NCBI GenBank assembly: GCA_015490875.1
Contig: WFWZ01000007.1
Location: 1 to 43,911 of the forward strand
Length of the DNA stretch: 43,911 bases
Reading direction: 5' to 3'
Origin: Planctomycetaceae bacterium
GTDB taxonomy: Bacteria > Planctomycetota > Planctomycetia > Pirellulales > Pirellulaceae
Shown: positions 27,453 to 35,203 of the stretch, in pieces
Layout of the letters: the number at the start of each line of letters is the position of its first letter
Position numbering within the stretch: position 1 is the stretch's first letter
Notes under the pieces: generated by a model
The model's input: the letters and a program-made list of their open reading frames with translations, nothing else
The model's database searches: none
Told to the model about the DNA's origin: nothing
Made by a program: the position numbers and the translations under genes

Positions 27453-28373
27453 ATGCGACATTTGCTTACACTATTTGACTGGTCGACTGATACGATCCGG
27501 GATGTTTATGCGCGCAGTGCCGCACTGAAAGAGGCGTTTGGCCGCGGAGAGCGGCTTGACCGCCATCCGCGCCGCGTCTGTGCTTTGTTGTTCGAAAAAC
27601 CGAGTTTGCGGACGCGAGTCAGTTTCGAGGCGGCCATGACGCACTTGGGAGGCTCGACGCTCTATCTGGGCAATGACGTCGGCTGGGGACAGCGTGAATC
27701 GATCGCCGACTTCGCCGCCGTCCTGGGCAATTATGTCGATGTGGTCGTCTGTCGAGCGTTTGCGCACGAGCGCGTCGAGCTGCTGGCCCAACACTCGGCG
27801 GCTCCCGTGATCAACGGACTGACCGATTCGTTTCATCCCTGCCAGGCTCTGGCTGACCTCTTCACGCTGCAAGAACATTTCGGCTCCCTCGAGGATGTCA
27901 CGCTCGCCTACGTCGGTGATGCCAACAACGTGGCACGCAGCCTCGCCGTCTGCTGTGCCCGGCTTTCGGTGCGATTCTGTCTGGCAGCGCCTAAGCCTTA
28001 TCAGTTCGACGAGCCTTTTCTTGAGAGACTTCGGGAGGCCTTCCCCCAGTGGCGACTCGAGCAGACCGAGGACCCGTATGCGGCGGTCGCCGACGCTCAT
28101 GCGGTCTACACCGACGTCTGGACGAGTATGGGCCAGGAGGACGAACGAGAAGTTCGACGTCAGGTTTTCCGGCCATACCAGGTGAACCAGTCATTGATGG
28201 AAGCTGCTCCGACGTACGCCGTTTTCATGCACTGCCTTCCCGCGCATCGAGGCGAAGAGGTCACCGATGAGGTCATCGACGGGGCTCGTAGCATCGTCCT
28301 GGTTCAGGCCGAAAATCGAATGCACGTTCAGAAAGGCATTCTCGACCGTATCTTGGGGCAGGATGAATCGTAG
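27453..28373 (+). CDS. argF: Ornithine carbamoyltransferase
   Basis: Condenses ornithine and carbamoyl phosphate to citrulline. With the start at 27453 the protein has 306 residues and opens MRHLLTLFDWS, as is usual. Motifs: carbamoyl-phosphate loop EKPSLRTR (48-55), HPCQALAD (128-135), the ornithine-binding DVWTSMGQE (221-229) and the HCLPAHRG loop (260-267). DVWTSMG and HCLP mark an ornithine rather than an aspartate enzyme. An ATG at 27405 overlaps the argD stop (ATGA) and would add 16 residues unlike the family; translation could begin there by coupling, so the start is not certain. Neither start has a good ribosome site. Confidence 0.95.
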   Translation: MRHLLTLFDWSTDTIRDVYARSAALKEAFGRGERLDRHPRRVCALLFEKPSLRTRVSFEAAMTHLGGSTLYLGNDVGWGQRESIADFAAVLGNYVDVVVCRAFAHERVELLAQHSAAPVINGLTDSFHPCQALADLFTLQEHFGSLEDVTLAYVGDANNVARSLAVCCARLSVRFCLAAPKPYQFDEPFLERLREAFPQWRLEQTEDPYAAVADAHAVYTDVWTSMGQEDEREVRRQVFRPYQVNQSLMEAAPTYAVFMHCLPAHRGEEVTDEVIDGARSIVLVQAENRMHVQKGILDRILGQDES

Positions 28374-28436
28374 AGACAGAATCACGAGTCCGTTCTTCTC
28401 CGGTTTCCTGCTCCGCTTTCTTTTGGGAGAATTCTC

Positions 28437-29195
28437 ATGGCACACCGCAACCTGTCGATCCTTGTCGCCGCCTGGTTCATCGGGACTGCATTCCACATCT
28501 CAACTTTGGCTGCCGGAGAAGTCGTCTACGGCAAGGCGGGTAGTCGAGACCTCAAGGGCTATCTCGCGGTCCCCGATGGCACCCAGCGAGCCCCCGCCAT
28601 TATTTTGATCCATGAGTGGTGGGGGCTGAATGACGACATCCGTTCCAAAGCCGACCAGTTCGCTAAGGAAGGTTATGTCGCGTTGGCAGTCGACCTGTAT
28701 GGAGGGCGTTCCACGACGCGGCCTTCCGAGGCACGCCGGCTCGCCGGTGAGGTGCGCCAAAACATGGACAAGGCGTTCGACAACTTGAAAGCGGCGGTCG
28801 CCTTTCTGAAGGCTCACCCGCGTGTCGACTCGGAAAGGCTCGCGTCGATCGGCTGGTGCTTCGGCGGCGGCTGGTCATACCAAATGGCGAAGAACAATCT
28901 CGGCGTCAAGGCCTCGGTCATCTACTACGGTTTTTTCAATCCTCGCGATGACCTGTCGAAGATGCGAGCTGAAATCTTAGGGCATTTTGCGGAAAAGGAC
29001 CGGGCGATTCGCGTCGACAACGTTCGCGAATTCCAGGCGAAACTAAAGACGCTCGGAGGCCACCACGAAATCTACATCTATCCTAACACGACGCACGGCT
29101 TCGCCAGCCGGCCAGGCGAGAATCCCAACTATGTCGAGGAGGCCGCCAAGCAGGCTTGGGAAAGAACTCTTGCTTTCCTGAAGAAATATCTGTGA
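28437..29195 (+). CDS. Secreted dienelactone-hydrolase-family protein
   Basis: Alpha/beta hydrolase of the DLH family, 252 residues. An N-terminal signal peptide (SILVAAWFIGTAFHISTLAAG, roughly 7-27, ending in LAAG) implies export. The DLH triad is visible: nucleophile Cys141 in GWCFGGG, Asp188 in AEKD and His220 in THGF, with Glu60 in IHEWWG, which in DLH contacts the nucleophile. The ATG at 28437 follows GGGAG. It comes 63 nt after argF on the same strand but has no evident link to arginine. Natural substrates of exported DLH proteins are not known; ester or lactone hydrolysis is expected. Confidence 0.93.
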   Translation: MAHRNLSILVAAWFIGTAFHISTLAAGEVVYGKAGSRDLKGYLAVPDGTQRAPAIILIHEWWGLNDDIRSKADQFAKEGYVALAVDLYGGRSTTRPSEARRLAGEVRQNMDKAFDNLKAAVAFLKAHPRVDSERLASIGWCFGGGWSYQMAKNNLGVKASVIYYGFFNPRDDLSKMRAEILGHFAEKDRAIRVDNVREFQAKLKTLGGHHEIYIYPNTTHGFASRPGENPNYVEEAAKQAWERTLAFLKKYL

Positions 29196-29287
29196 CCATC
29201 GCTTGATCCGCCGAGGGGCTGTCGAACCGGCAACAGACACCATGGTGGCAGCCGTATGCGACACCGGCTTCCACGAGTCAAGCGAAT

Positions 29288-29821
29288 TCACCGGCGACCA
29301 CCCCACTGCTCGGCGCTGCCGGGCACGAATGCACAACGCTCGTGAGAAACGGTGGGACGTCGAGTGTGGCCGTCCCAGACGACGGCCACAACGTCAAACC
29401 GATGAGGGTATCGGCGGAGATGGTGTTCCGCGAGGAACATACGGGCGGCATGGAGGACGCGCTGTTGTTTGCGAGTCGTGACGTTGCGGCCCGGCTGCCG
29501 GTGTCGCCCGCCGCGCCCCGATTTGACTTCGACGAACACGATCGTCCCTTCACGACTGACGGCCACCAAGTCAAGCTCGCCGCGACGGCAGCGGTAGCGC
29601 CGAGCCACGATGCGATAGCCCTTGCGCCGGAGATAGCGTGCCGCCACCTTCTCGCCTCGCCATCCCAACTCGGCAGTCGACCACTTTTCCGGCTGGCGAT
29701 GCCACAGGCGCCGGCATGCGGCCAGCAAGGAGTGCCAGCGTTGGCGCCATGAGGGGAAGGAGAGGCGAGATCGGACGAACTTGAGGTAGAAGGCGCGAGG
29801 AGAAGATGGAAAGTGGCGCAT
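29288..29821 (-). CDS. yraN: UPF0102 (YraN) family protein
   Basis: Predicted endonuclease-fold protein of the UPF0102/YraN family, whose restriction-nuclease-like core is widespread but of unproven role. The family core begins near residue 50: LGWRGEKVAARYL (52-64), GYRIVARRYRCRRGELDL (68-85) and IVFVEVKSGRGG (94-105), where Glu, Asp and Glu-x-Lys of the PD-(D/E)xK-like site are intact. About 46 extra N-terminal residues are basic and helical. Starts at 29821 or 29836 are possible (ATG both), neither with a clear ribosome site; a TTG at 29869 also lies in frame. Convergent with the DLH gene, and not beside rnhB or rsmI, its usual partners elsewhere. Confidence 0.9.
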   Translation of the reverse strand: MRHFPSSPRAFYLKFVRSRLSFPSWRQRWHSLLAACRRLWHRQPEKWSTAELGWRGEKVAARYLRRKGYRIVARRYRCRRGELDLVAVSREGTIVFVEVKSGRGGRHRQPGRNVTTRKQQRVLHAARMFLAEHHLRRYPHRFDVVAVVWDGHTRRPTVSHERCAFVPGSAEQWGGRR

Positions 29822-29850
29822 CGCGTGGCATTCCATTGAGCTCGGCTCAC

Positions 29851-29878
29851 GGCAACCTGCGGCCGGCAACCTGCGGCG
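29851..29878. repeat. 14-bp tandem duplication upstream of yraN
   Basis: GGCAACCTGCGGCC (29851-29864) is followed directly by GGCAACCTGCGGCG (29865-29878), 13 of 14 identical. It lies in the short gap between yraN and the isomerase gene. It may affect the 5' end of the yraN transcript; otherwise it is a small slippage product. Confidence 0.85.
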
Positions 29879-29906
29879 CCTCCCACACTCCCTATTCTAA
29901 CAGAAA

Positions 29907-30893
29907 TCATGGCGACTCGCCGATCGTCTCATCTGCGGCGGGGAACCGGAACGCTTTTCGCAAAAGCGCGAGGCTCTTGGGAATCGCCGTGCGCGCGTCT
30001 TCGCGACCTTCGAATTCCAGCGACACGTAGCCTCGGTAACCCACACCGTGCAAGATGGCGGCAATGCGATCGTAGTCGAGATCGAGTGTGTACCAGGTGC
30101 CGCCGCCGTAGTAGGTTTTGGCTTGGACGAAGGCGGTCTTGGGCGCCAGCTTCTCGAGTTTGGAATAGGGATTCTCAAGGAAATTGCCCGTGTCCATGGT
30201 AACACGCAGCCACGGCGAGTCGATCGCGTCGACAATGCGGAGTACGCCTTCGGGAGTTCGTCCCAGCCCCCAGTGGTTCTCGAGTCCTAAGACGACGCCG
30301 CAACGCTCGGCAGTCGGGAGGCACTTTTCGAGCGAATCGATGACCCAAGGAAAGGCATCTTCGTCCGTGTATCCTTCCAAAGGAGGTTCGATGCCGCGGT
30401 TCTTCATGAGCAGGTCGAAACTCTTGGTAGTTCCCCAACGCCCCGTGTTGACGCGGATCGTGGGGATACCGAGGCGGTAGGCGAGTTCGATGCTGGCGAT
30501 CGTCCGTTGGATATTGGCTTTGCGCTTCTCCGGATCTGGAGATACGAAGTCCTGATGCGTCGACATGCCGCAGAGGCTCATCCCGGCTTGGAAGGCTCTC
30601 CGTTTGAGTGATTGAAGATACGGATTGTCGCGGCGGTGCATTTGGATCTCGAGGATCTCGACGGCGTCGAATCCAGTTTCAGCGGCCAGGTCGATGCACT
30701 CTTCGATTTTCAGTTTCGAGTCACGACGAAATCGCCAGTAGGAGTAGGTGGAAACAGCGATCGGATTGCCGGGTCGGGCTCCCGTGGGACGCTCCGTCTC
30801 CGTCGCCGCGCCCTGGCCGGTTTCGTGGACTAACGCACCGGCTCCCCCCACGAGCGCACTCGCGAGCAGAGTTCTTCGATGAAAACTTGCCAT
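29907..30893 (-). CDS. Exported sugar phosphate isomerase/epimerase-like TIM-barrel protein
   Basis: Predicted 328-residue AP-endonuclease-2/xylose-isomerase-like TIM barrel. The N-terminus MASFHRRTLLASALVGGAGAL has a twin-arginine motif and a hydrophobic core, so Tat export after folding, probably with a metal, is likely. Barrel markers: FDAVEILEI (75-83), LGIPTIRVNTG (141-151), metal-ligand candidates Glu205 in LGLENHWG, Asp234 in MDTGNF and Glu293 in SLEFEG. The start at 30893 has AGGAGA at about 9-nt spacing. Such exported isomerase/epimerase-like proteins are very common in planctomycetes and often act on sugars or inositols, but the substrate is not evident here. The gene is not beside a sugar operon. 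Confidence 0.92.
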   Translation of the reverse strand: MASFHRRTLLASALVGGAGALVHETGQGAATETERPTGARPGNPIAVSTYSYWRFRRDSKLKIEECIDLAAETGFDAVEILEIQMHRRDNPYLQSLKRRAFQAGMSLCGMSTHQDFVSPDPEKRKANIQRTIASIELAYRLGIPTIRVNTGRWGTTKSFDLLMKNRGIEPPLEGYTDEDAFPWVIDSLEKCLPTAERCGVVLGLENHWGLGRTPEGVLRIVDAIDSPWLRVTMDTGNFLENPYSKLEKLAPKTAFVQAKTYYGGGTWYTLDLDYDRIAAILHGVGYRGYVSLEFEGREDARTAIPKSLALLRKAFRFPAADETIGESP

Positions 30894-31277
30894 GATGTTG
30901 TCTCCTATGAATCGAACAGTCAGTTCGGAGCAGCCTCCCGCGCTGTCACCCGTAGTTCGCACGAAGACCATCTGAAAGCATCGGTGCGCAAGGAGGGCCG
31001 TGACGTGCGAGGCACTTTGGTGGGGTTCTACTCCCCGCGGCACCACGGCGTCTTTACCCACATGGGGTCCAACACGCATGCCCACTGCGTAGCCGAGAAA
31101 CCCCTCTCGTCCGGCCACGTCGACGACGTGGTGATTCTCGAAGGCGCGAAGATCCGATTCTCTCCGAACCTCCGGGAAGCCCCGTGAGCAGACCGCGTAT
31201 CACGAGGGCTCAAAGCTCGGATGCCGCCGAGTCGGGATCCGTGTAGTGAGGCACGTCGTGGGTCAGCGAGCCAAGCT
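30894..31277. other. 384-nt gap holding a gene remnant
   Basis: Between the isomerase gene and the PH-domain gene (both minus strand). It contains the plus-strand fragment at 31005-31187 described separately, and the promoter and ribosome site of the isomerase at its left edge. The last 90 nt before 31277 show nothing recognisable. Confidence 0.6.
31005..31187 (+). pseudogene. C-terminal remnant of an acetolactate-decarboxylase-like gene
   Basis: The plus frame ending at 31187 encodes, from about 31005, RGTLVGFYSPRHHGVFTH, then MGSNTHAHCV and SSGHVDDVVILEGAKI. The order RGT.VGF, a HxH pair (NTHAHC) and SGHVDD matches the C-terminal third of alpha-acetolactate decarboxylases, where the two His of HxH and the His of GH bind zinc. 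The N-terminal two thirds of the family are absent: upstream the frame runs into the start of the divergent isomerase gene and has no plausible start or ribosome site. I therefore read it as a truncated leftover rather than an active gene. The match is by pattern only. Confidence 0.6.
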
Positions 31278-31793
31278 CTACGCCGCGCTACCTTGTTGTT
31301 CCAGAGCCTTCTTCGTCGCCAGATAGGCGGTGCGGGCTTCGAGGCACGTTCGGCGGAAGATCTCCGGCCGAGAAACCGCCTCTAAGCGGAACGTCTCGAC
31401 ATTGTTTTGGTAGAAAATCAGATCGCCCGCGTGGTACCACTCCTGGCCCTCGCGGACCACGACACGAATCTCATCGAAGCGGTCGAACGAAAGCGATTTC
31501 TGTTCCTTTTGCTTCATGCCTCGCAAAACCCGAATGCGCCGGCTCGTCAGAACGTACCGAATCGCCGTTACCGGGCCGACGCGCATCAGGTAGAGATTCA
31601 ATGCGATGGGGATACAGAGGCCGGCGATGCAATGGCCGAGTCGGAAGATGAAGAGGTTCGGCCATCGGATGGCGTACAGTCGCCCTAGCCACCGGCCCAA
31701 CGCGAAATAACACAGAGACGGCCATACCGTCGTGAGGTGGACTTCTTCCTCGGTCAGCGGGACAACACCGGCAATCGGCTGCGATCGGTTCAT
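31278..31793 (-). CDS. Bacterial PH-domain (YdbS-like) membrane protein
   Basis: Predicted 171-residue membrane protein of the bPH2 type. After a short acidic N-terminus (PLTEEEVHLTTVWPS) two hydrophobic segments lie at about 22-38 and 52-70. The pleckstrin-like part follows: YVLTSRRIRVLRG (80-92) is the hallmark of bPH2 domains, with LSFDRFDEIRVVVREGQEW next and a final C-terminal helix. The start at 31793 lies 12 nt after GGAGGA, a little far; the frame is open to 31991. Role unknown; such proteins are thought to sit in membrane-associated complexes. It follows the small zinc-ribbon ORF on the same strand at 131-nt distance. Confidence 0.82.
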   Translation of the reverse strand: MNRSQPIAGVVPLTEEEVHLTTVWPSLCYFALGRWLGRLYAIRWPNLFIFRLGHCIAGLCIPIALNLYLMRVGPVTAIRYVLTSRRIRVLRGMKQKEQKSLSFDRFDEIRVVVREGQEWYHAGDLIFYQNNVETFRLEAVSRPEIFRRTCLEARTAYLATKKALEQQGSAA

Positions 31794-31924
31794 GGTCGGA
31801 AATGGTCCTCCGGTCACCCCATCGGCAGAAACGACGTGCTCATCGCGAACCGGACGGTCCCCCGCAAGGAACGCCGAATACCTCTGTCCCCGGTTCGCTG
31901 GTGCCCAAGCTACCAAACGGCGAC

Positions 31925-32104
31925 TCAATTGCCTAGGGGCCGACCGCATTGGGCACAGGTGTGGTTTGCGGGCGAGTTGGGATGATGGCAAGCAGGACAG
32001 GTGGGGGCTTGGCCTTGGACGCCCGGCCCTCGGATAGGATTTCCATCCAGAATCTTACCACGATAGTGACCAAACGTGTCACGGGGCTCCTTTATCGTGT
32101 ACAA
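31925..32104 (-). CDS. Small zinc-ribbon protein (59 aa), TTG start
   Basis: A short frame with two CxxC knuckles: CPAC (36-39) and CAQC (50-53), separated by ten residues, followed by GRPLGN and stop. The N-terminal half reads YTIKEPRDTFGHYRGKILD, which looks like real protein rather than chance. The only start codon in frame is a TTG at 32104 without a clear ribosome site; an AAGGAG nearby would instead serve a GTG in another frame that lacks the Cys pairs. It may be a small genuine gene, or the end of a frame-disrupted one. It precedes the PH-domain gene on the same strand and is divergent from the 83-residue gene. Function unknown; nucleic-acid or metal binding is possible. Confidence 0.55.
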   Translation of the reverse strand: MYTIKEPRDTFGHYRGKILDGNPIRGPGVQGQAPTCPACHHPNSPANHTCAQCGRPLGN

Positions 32105-32129
32105 GACTCGTTAGCTTGAAAGGAGGTGC

Positions 32130-32381
32130 ATGATGGGAGCTCCCGTGAAACTGGCCGCCGGTCGATGCCAGCGCGGCATTCGGATGGCCGTGAGTCTTCG
32201 CCATTCCTGCTTCGGACCTGCGCATCCGCTTTACCGGAGACTCCAAGAGATCGAAAGGCGTCTGGTCGAGTTGTACCATATTGCTCGCTACGAGACGGAA
32301 TCGGAGGTCACGACCGAGCAGTGGCAGGACTTGAGTCAACTGATGCGGCAATTGCGGCTGATCCGCCGGGAAGTTGCCTGA
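32130..32381 (+). CDS. Small hypothetical protein (83 aa) upstream of addB
   Basis: AAAGGAGG stands 4 nt before the first of two adjacent ATGs (32130 and 32133), one of the best ribosome sites in the window. The product has a basic N-terminal part and a helical C-terminal half, HPLYRRLQEIERRLVELYH and SQLMRQLRLIRREV, with heptad-like Leu spacing that may form a helical hairpin or coiled coil. No family recognised. It ends 26 nt before the addB start and is probably the first gene of that operon, so it could be an accessory subunit or simply share the promoter. Confidence 0.7.
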   Translation: MMGAPVKLAAGRCQRGIRMAVSLRHSCFGPAHPLYRRLQEIERRLVELYHIARYETESEVTTEQWQDLSQLMRQLRLIRREVA

Positions 32382-32407
32382 TGCAGTGATTGAGGGGGCA
32401 TCCTTCG

Positions 32408-35203
32408 ATGATTCGATTGCAATTCTTGGGTTGGTCGGAACCTCCGTTGCGGCAGACGGTAGCGTGGTTGGCCGAGCGTGCGCGCCAGGCTCAAGGGGAC
32501 TTAGCTGGGACGTTGGTCGTCCTTCCCACATCGCTGGCCAAGCGGCGTTTGGAGGCAGAGTTAGCACGGGTGGCGGTCAACGAAGGATGGGCCTATTGCC
32601 CGCCGGAGATCATGACGGTCGGTTTGCTGCCTGAACGGCTCTATCTTCCTCGGCTTCCATTTGCCGACCCGACCGTGCAGCAGTGGGTTTGGGCGGAGGT
32701 GCTCCAATGCACGCCCGAGGATCGTCTTCGTCGGCTGCTGCCCGTTCCTCCGGCTCGCGACGATCACCCCGCCTGGTGCCGCCTCGGGGAAGCCCTGGCG
32801 ACTCTCCGCCGCGAGTTGGCCGCCGACCAGCTCGACTGCCGAAGGGTGCTGGACCGTGCCTCGAAGCTGCCAGACTTCGATGAAGCGGAGCGGTGGGAGG
32901 TGCTGGCTGAGCTTGAACAGGCCTATCTGAACCGTCTGGACGAACTCGAACTTTGGGACAAGCAGGCCGCGAGACTCGAGGCGATCCGGCGGAACGAATG
33001 CCACACCGACCGACAAATCGTTCTAGCAGGGACGGTGGATCTGAGGGGGACGGTGCGAACGATGCTCGAGGCGGTGGCCGACCATGTCACCGCGCTGGTC
33101 TTCGCTCCGGCCGATTACCGGGATCGCTTCGACGCGTACGGATGTCCGATTCCCGAAAAGTGGGAGTCTGAGTCGCTGCCTTTGGAGGACCGCCACCTGG
33201 CCGTAGCCGACGATCCAGACGAGCTGGCGGTGGTAGTCACCGAAGCGATCCGCGAGTCCATCGAGGCTTACGAGGCGGAGGTAACTCCGAGAGACGTCGT
33301 GGTCGGTGTGCCCGATGAGAGCTTCCTGCCGGGCATGCGACGCGTGTTGGCTTCAGCGGGAGCCCGCCTTCGGTACGGGCCGGGGCAGCCTCTTTCCGAA
33401 ACGTCTCCGGCCAAACTGTGGCGGGCGATGGCCGACTGGTTGGCGTCACGGGCCCCCGAAGACCTGTCCGAATTGATCCGTCACCCAGCCGTCTTTTCGT
33501 GGCTTGCACAGTCCGCAGCGTTGCCCGCATCGTGGCTGGCAAGGTTAGACGCCTACGTCCAGCAATGGCTTCCCGCTCGGTTGGTCCTCGATGAAGTGCG
33601 GGCTCGAAAATCCGAAGGTTGCCGAGACGCGGCCGTCGTCGCCAAAGTGCTGACGGCGCTCGACCGGTGGCTGGCTCCTCTATCGGTCTCCAAGCCGTTG
33701 GCGAAGTGGGGATCAGCGCTGACCGAGGTCATGGAGAAGCTGTTGCATGGCCGCCGATTTGATTCGGAGGCTCCCGAAGACCGCTCATGGATGACGGCGT
33801 TACGTCACTTGGCCCAGGTCCGGGCGGGGTGGGAGGCACTTCCCTCGGAGCTCGACCGAGAAGTCCCTGCCTCGGAGGCGCTGGAAGCATTGCTGGAGAC
33901 GTGTGCGCAGGAGCGGGTCGCCGAACCGCCTCAGGAAGACGCCATCGAAGCGCACGGGTGGCTCGAGTTGCCTTGGGACGACGCTCCCATCGTCGTCGTC
34001 GCCGGCATGAACGAGGGGATCATTCCACAGTCGGTCAACGCCGACCCCTTTCTTCCCAATCGTCTGCGGCAGGCTCTTGGACTGGACGATAATCGACGTC
34101 GGTTCGTTCGCGACTGGTTGGCCACTCGTCTTCTCCTGGAATCCCGCCCCCACGTCAAGCTGGTTGCCGTTCGCCGCAACGCCGACGGAGACCCACTGCT
34201 CCCCAGCCGGCTCTGGTTCTGCCAGAATCCCGAGCGGCAACTCGAGGCGGTCCACCGTTTTTTGCAAGGGGGAGGCGGGCTGCATGCTTCGGTATCCTGG
34301 TTGCGCGGCACCGGAAGCTCTCCAACGGAACCGCCTCGCCCCAGTCCGCTGACACAAGATCAGCGCCGGAGTTTGAGACGACTTCGTGTCACTCAGTTCC
34401 GGGACTACCTGGCTTGTCCCTACCGGTTCTACCTTCGCCATGTGCTGAAGTTGGAAGCCGTTGCTGAGGCTGCGGCCGAACTAGATAGTGCCCAATTCGG
34501 ATCGCTGGCTCACGAGGTGCTGCGGCGGTTCGGCGAGTCGCCGGTGGCGGCGAGCGACGATGCGGGCGAGATCGCGAAGTTTCTCAGTGCCGAGTTGGAC
34601 GAGGTGGCGGCAGAACAATTCGGCCGCCAGCCCGTCATGGCGGTGCGGTTGCAGCAGGAGTTGCTTCGAGAGCGGCTTGAGGAGTTCGCGGTGCACCAGG
34701 CAGAGTCCGTTCGGCAAGGGTGGCGAATCGTCGCCTGCGAGTACAAGGGCGCAGAATACGCCATTCCCGTTGACGGTGCAGAAGTGCAAGTTGTCGGACG
34801 CATCGATCGGATCGATTGGCATGAAGCCGATCAGCGCCTCCGCGTGCTCGATTACAAGACGGGAGACAGTGGCGAGCGTCCGTCGCAAACGCACCGATCC
34901 GGCCGGAGAGGCATGCAGGGCTGGGTCGACCTGCAACTGCCTCTTTACCGCCATCTCCTGGCTCCCGAGCTCCTCGAAGTCTATCCGGCTCGCGAGATCG
35001 AGTTGGGATATGTCCTCCTCCCCAAGAACTCGGCTAAGGGTGGCTTTGCGATGGCTGCCTGGAAGGAGGAAGAACTGATCGAGGCTGACGAGGTAGCTCG
35101 TTCTGTTGCGGAGGCGATCGTGGCCGAGACGTTCTGGCCGCCCAAGGATGACGTGCGCTATGACGACTTCGAAGAGATTTGTATGGAGGGGATGTTGGTA
35201 TGA
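32408..35203 (+). CDS. addB: AddB-like PD-(D/E)xK nuclease/helicase-like subunit
   Basis: Predicted 931-residue partner of an AddA-type helicase-nuclease for processing double-strand breaks before RecA loading. The N-terminal two thirds are a degenerate UvrD-like region (VVLPTSLAKRRLEAEL near 43-58; APIVVVAGMNEGIIP near 530-545) without a true Walker A. The C-terminal nuclease is clear: YLACPYRFYLRHVL, then DRID (about 800-803) and the catalytic DYK (815-817) in RVLDYKTG with QLPLYRH after it. The Cys set expected for the AddB iron-sulfur cluster is not complete: I see single Cys residues only, near 678 and at EEIC close to the end. The start at 32408 has GAGGGGG upstream. The stop overlaps addA as ATGA. 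Confidence 0.9.
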   Translation: MIRLQFLGWSEPPLRQTVAWLAERARQAQGDLAGTLVVLPTSLAKRRLEAELARVAVNEGWAYCPPEIMTVGLLPERLYLPRLPFADPTVQQWVWAEVLQCTPEDRLRRLLPVPPARDDHPAWCRLGEALATLRRELAADQLDCRRVLDRASKLPDFDEAERWEVLAELEQAYLNRLDELELWDKQAARLEAIRRNECHTDRQIVLAGTVDLRGTVRTMLEAVADHVTALVFAPADYRDRFDAYGCPIPEKWESESLPLEDRHLAVADDPDELAVVVTEAIRESIEAYEAEVTPRDVVVGVPDESFLPGMRRVLASAGARLRYGPGQPLSETSPAKLWRAMADWLASRAPEDLSELIRHPAVFSWLAQSAALPASWLARLDAYVQQWLPARLVLDEVRARKSEGCRDAAVVAKVLTALDRWLAPLSVSKPLAKWGSALTEVMEKLLHGRRFDSEAPEDRSWMTALRHLAQVRAGWEALPSELDREVPASEALEALLETCAQERVAEPPQEDAIEAHGWLELPWDDAPIVVVAGMNEGIIPQSVNADPFLPNRLRQALGLDDNRRRFVRDWLATRLLLESRPHVKLVAVRRNADGDPLLPSRLWFCQNPERQLEAVHRFLQGGGGLHASVSWLRGTGSSPTEPPRPSPLTQDQRRSLRRLRVTQFRDYLACPYRFYLRHVLKLEAVAEAAAELDSAQFGSLAHEVLRRFGESPVAASDDAGEIAKFLSAELDEVAAEQFGRQPVMAVRLQQELLRERLEEFAVHQAESVRQGWRIVACEYKGAEYAIPVDGAEVQVVGRIDRIDWHEADQRLRVLDYKTGDSGERPSQTHRSGRRGMQGWVDLQLPLYRHLLAPELLEVYPAREIELGYVLLPKNSAKGGFAMAAWKEEELIEADEVARSVAEAIVAETFWPPKDDVRYDDFEEICMEGMLV

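Noticed and set aside
30879..31187. Full 102-residue plus ORF as an intact gene
   Set aside because: Its first 40 residues overlap the start region of the isomerase gene in antisense and have no ribosome site; only the C-terminal part is family-like, so it is listed as a remnant.
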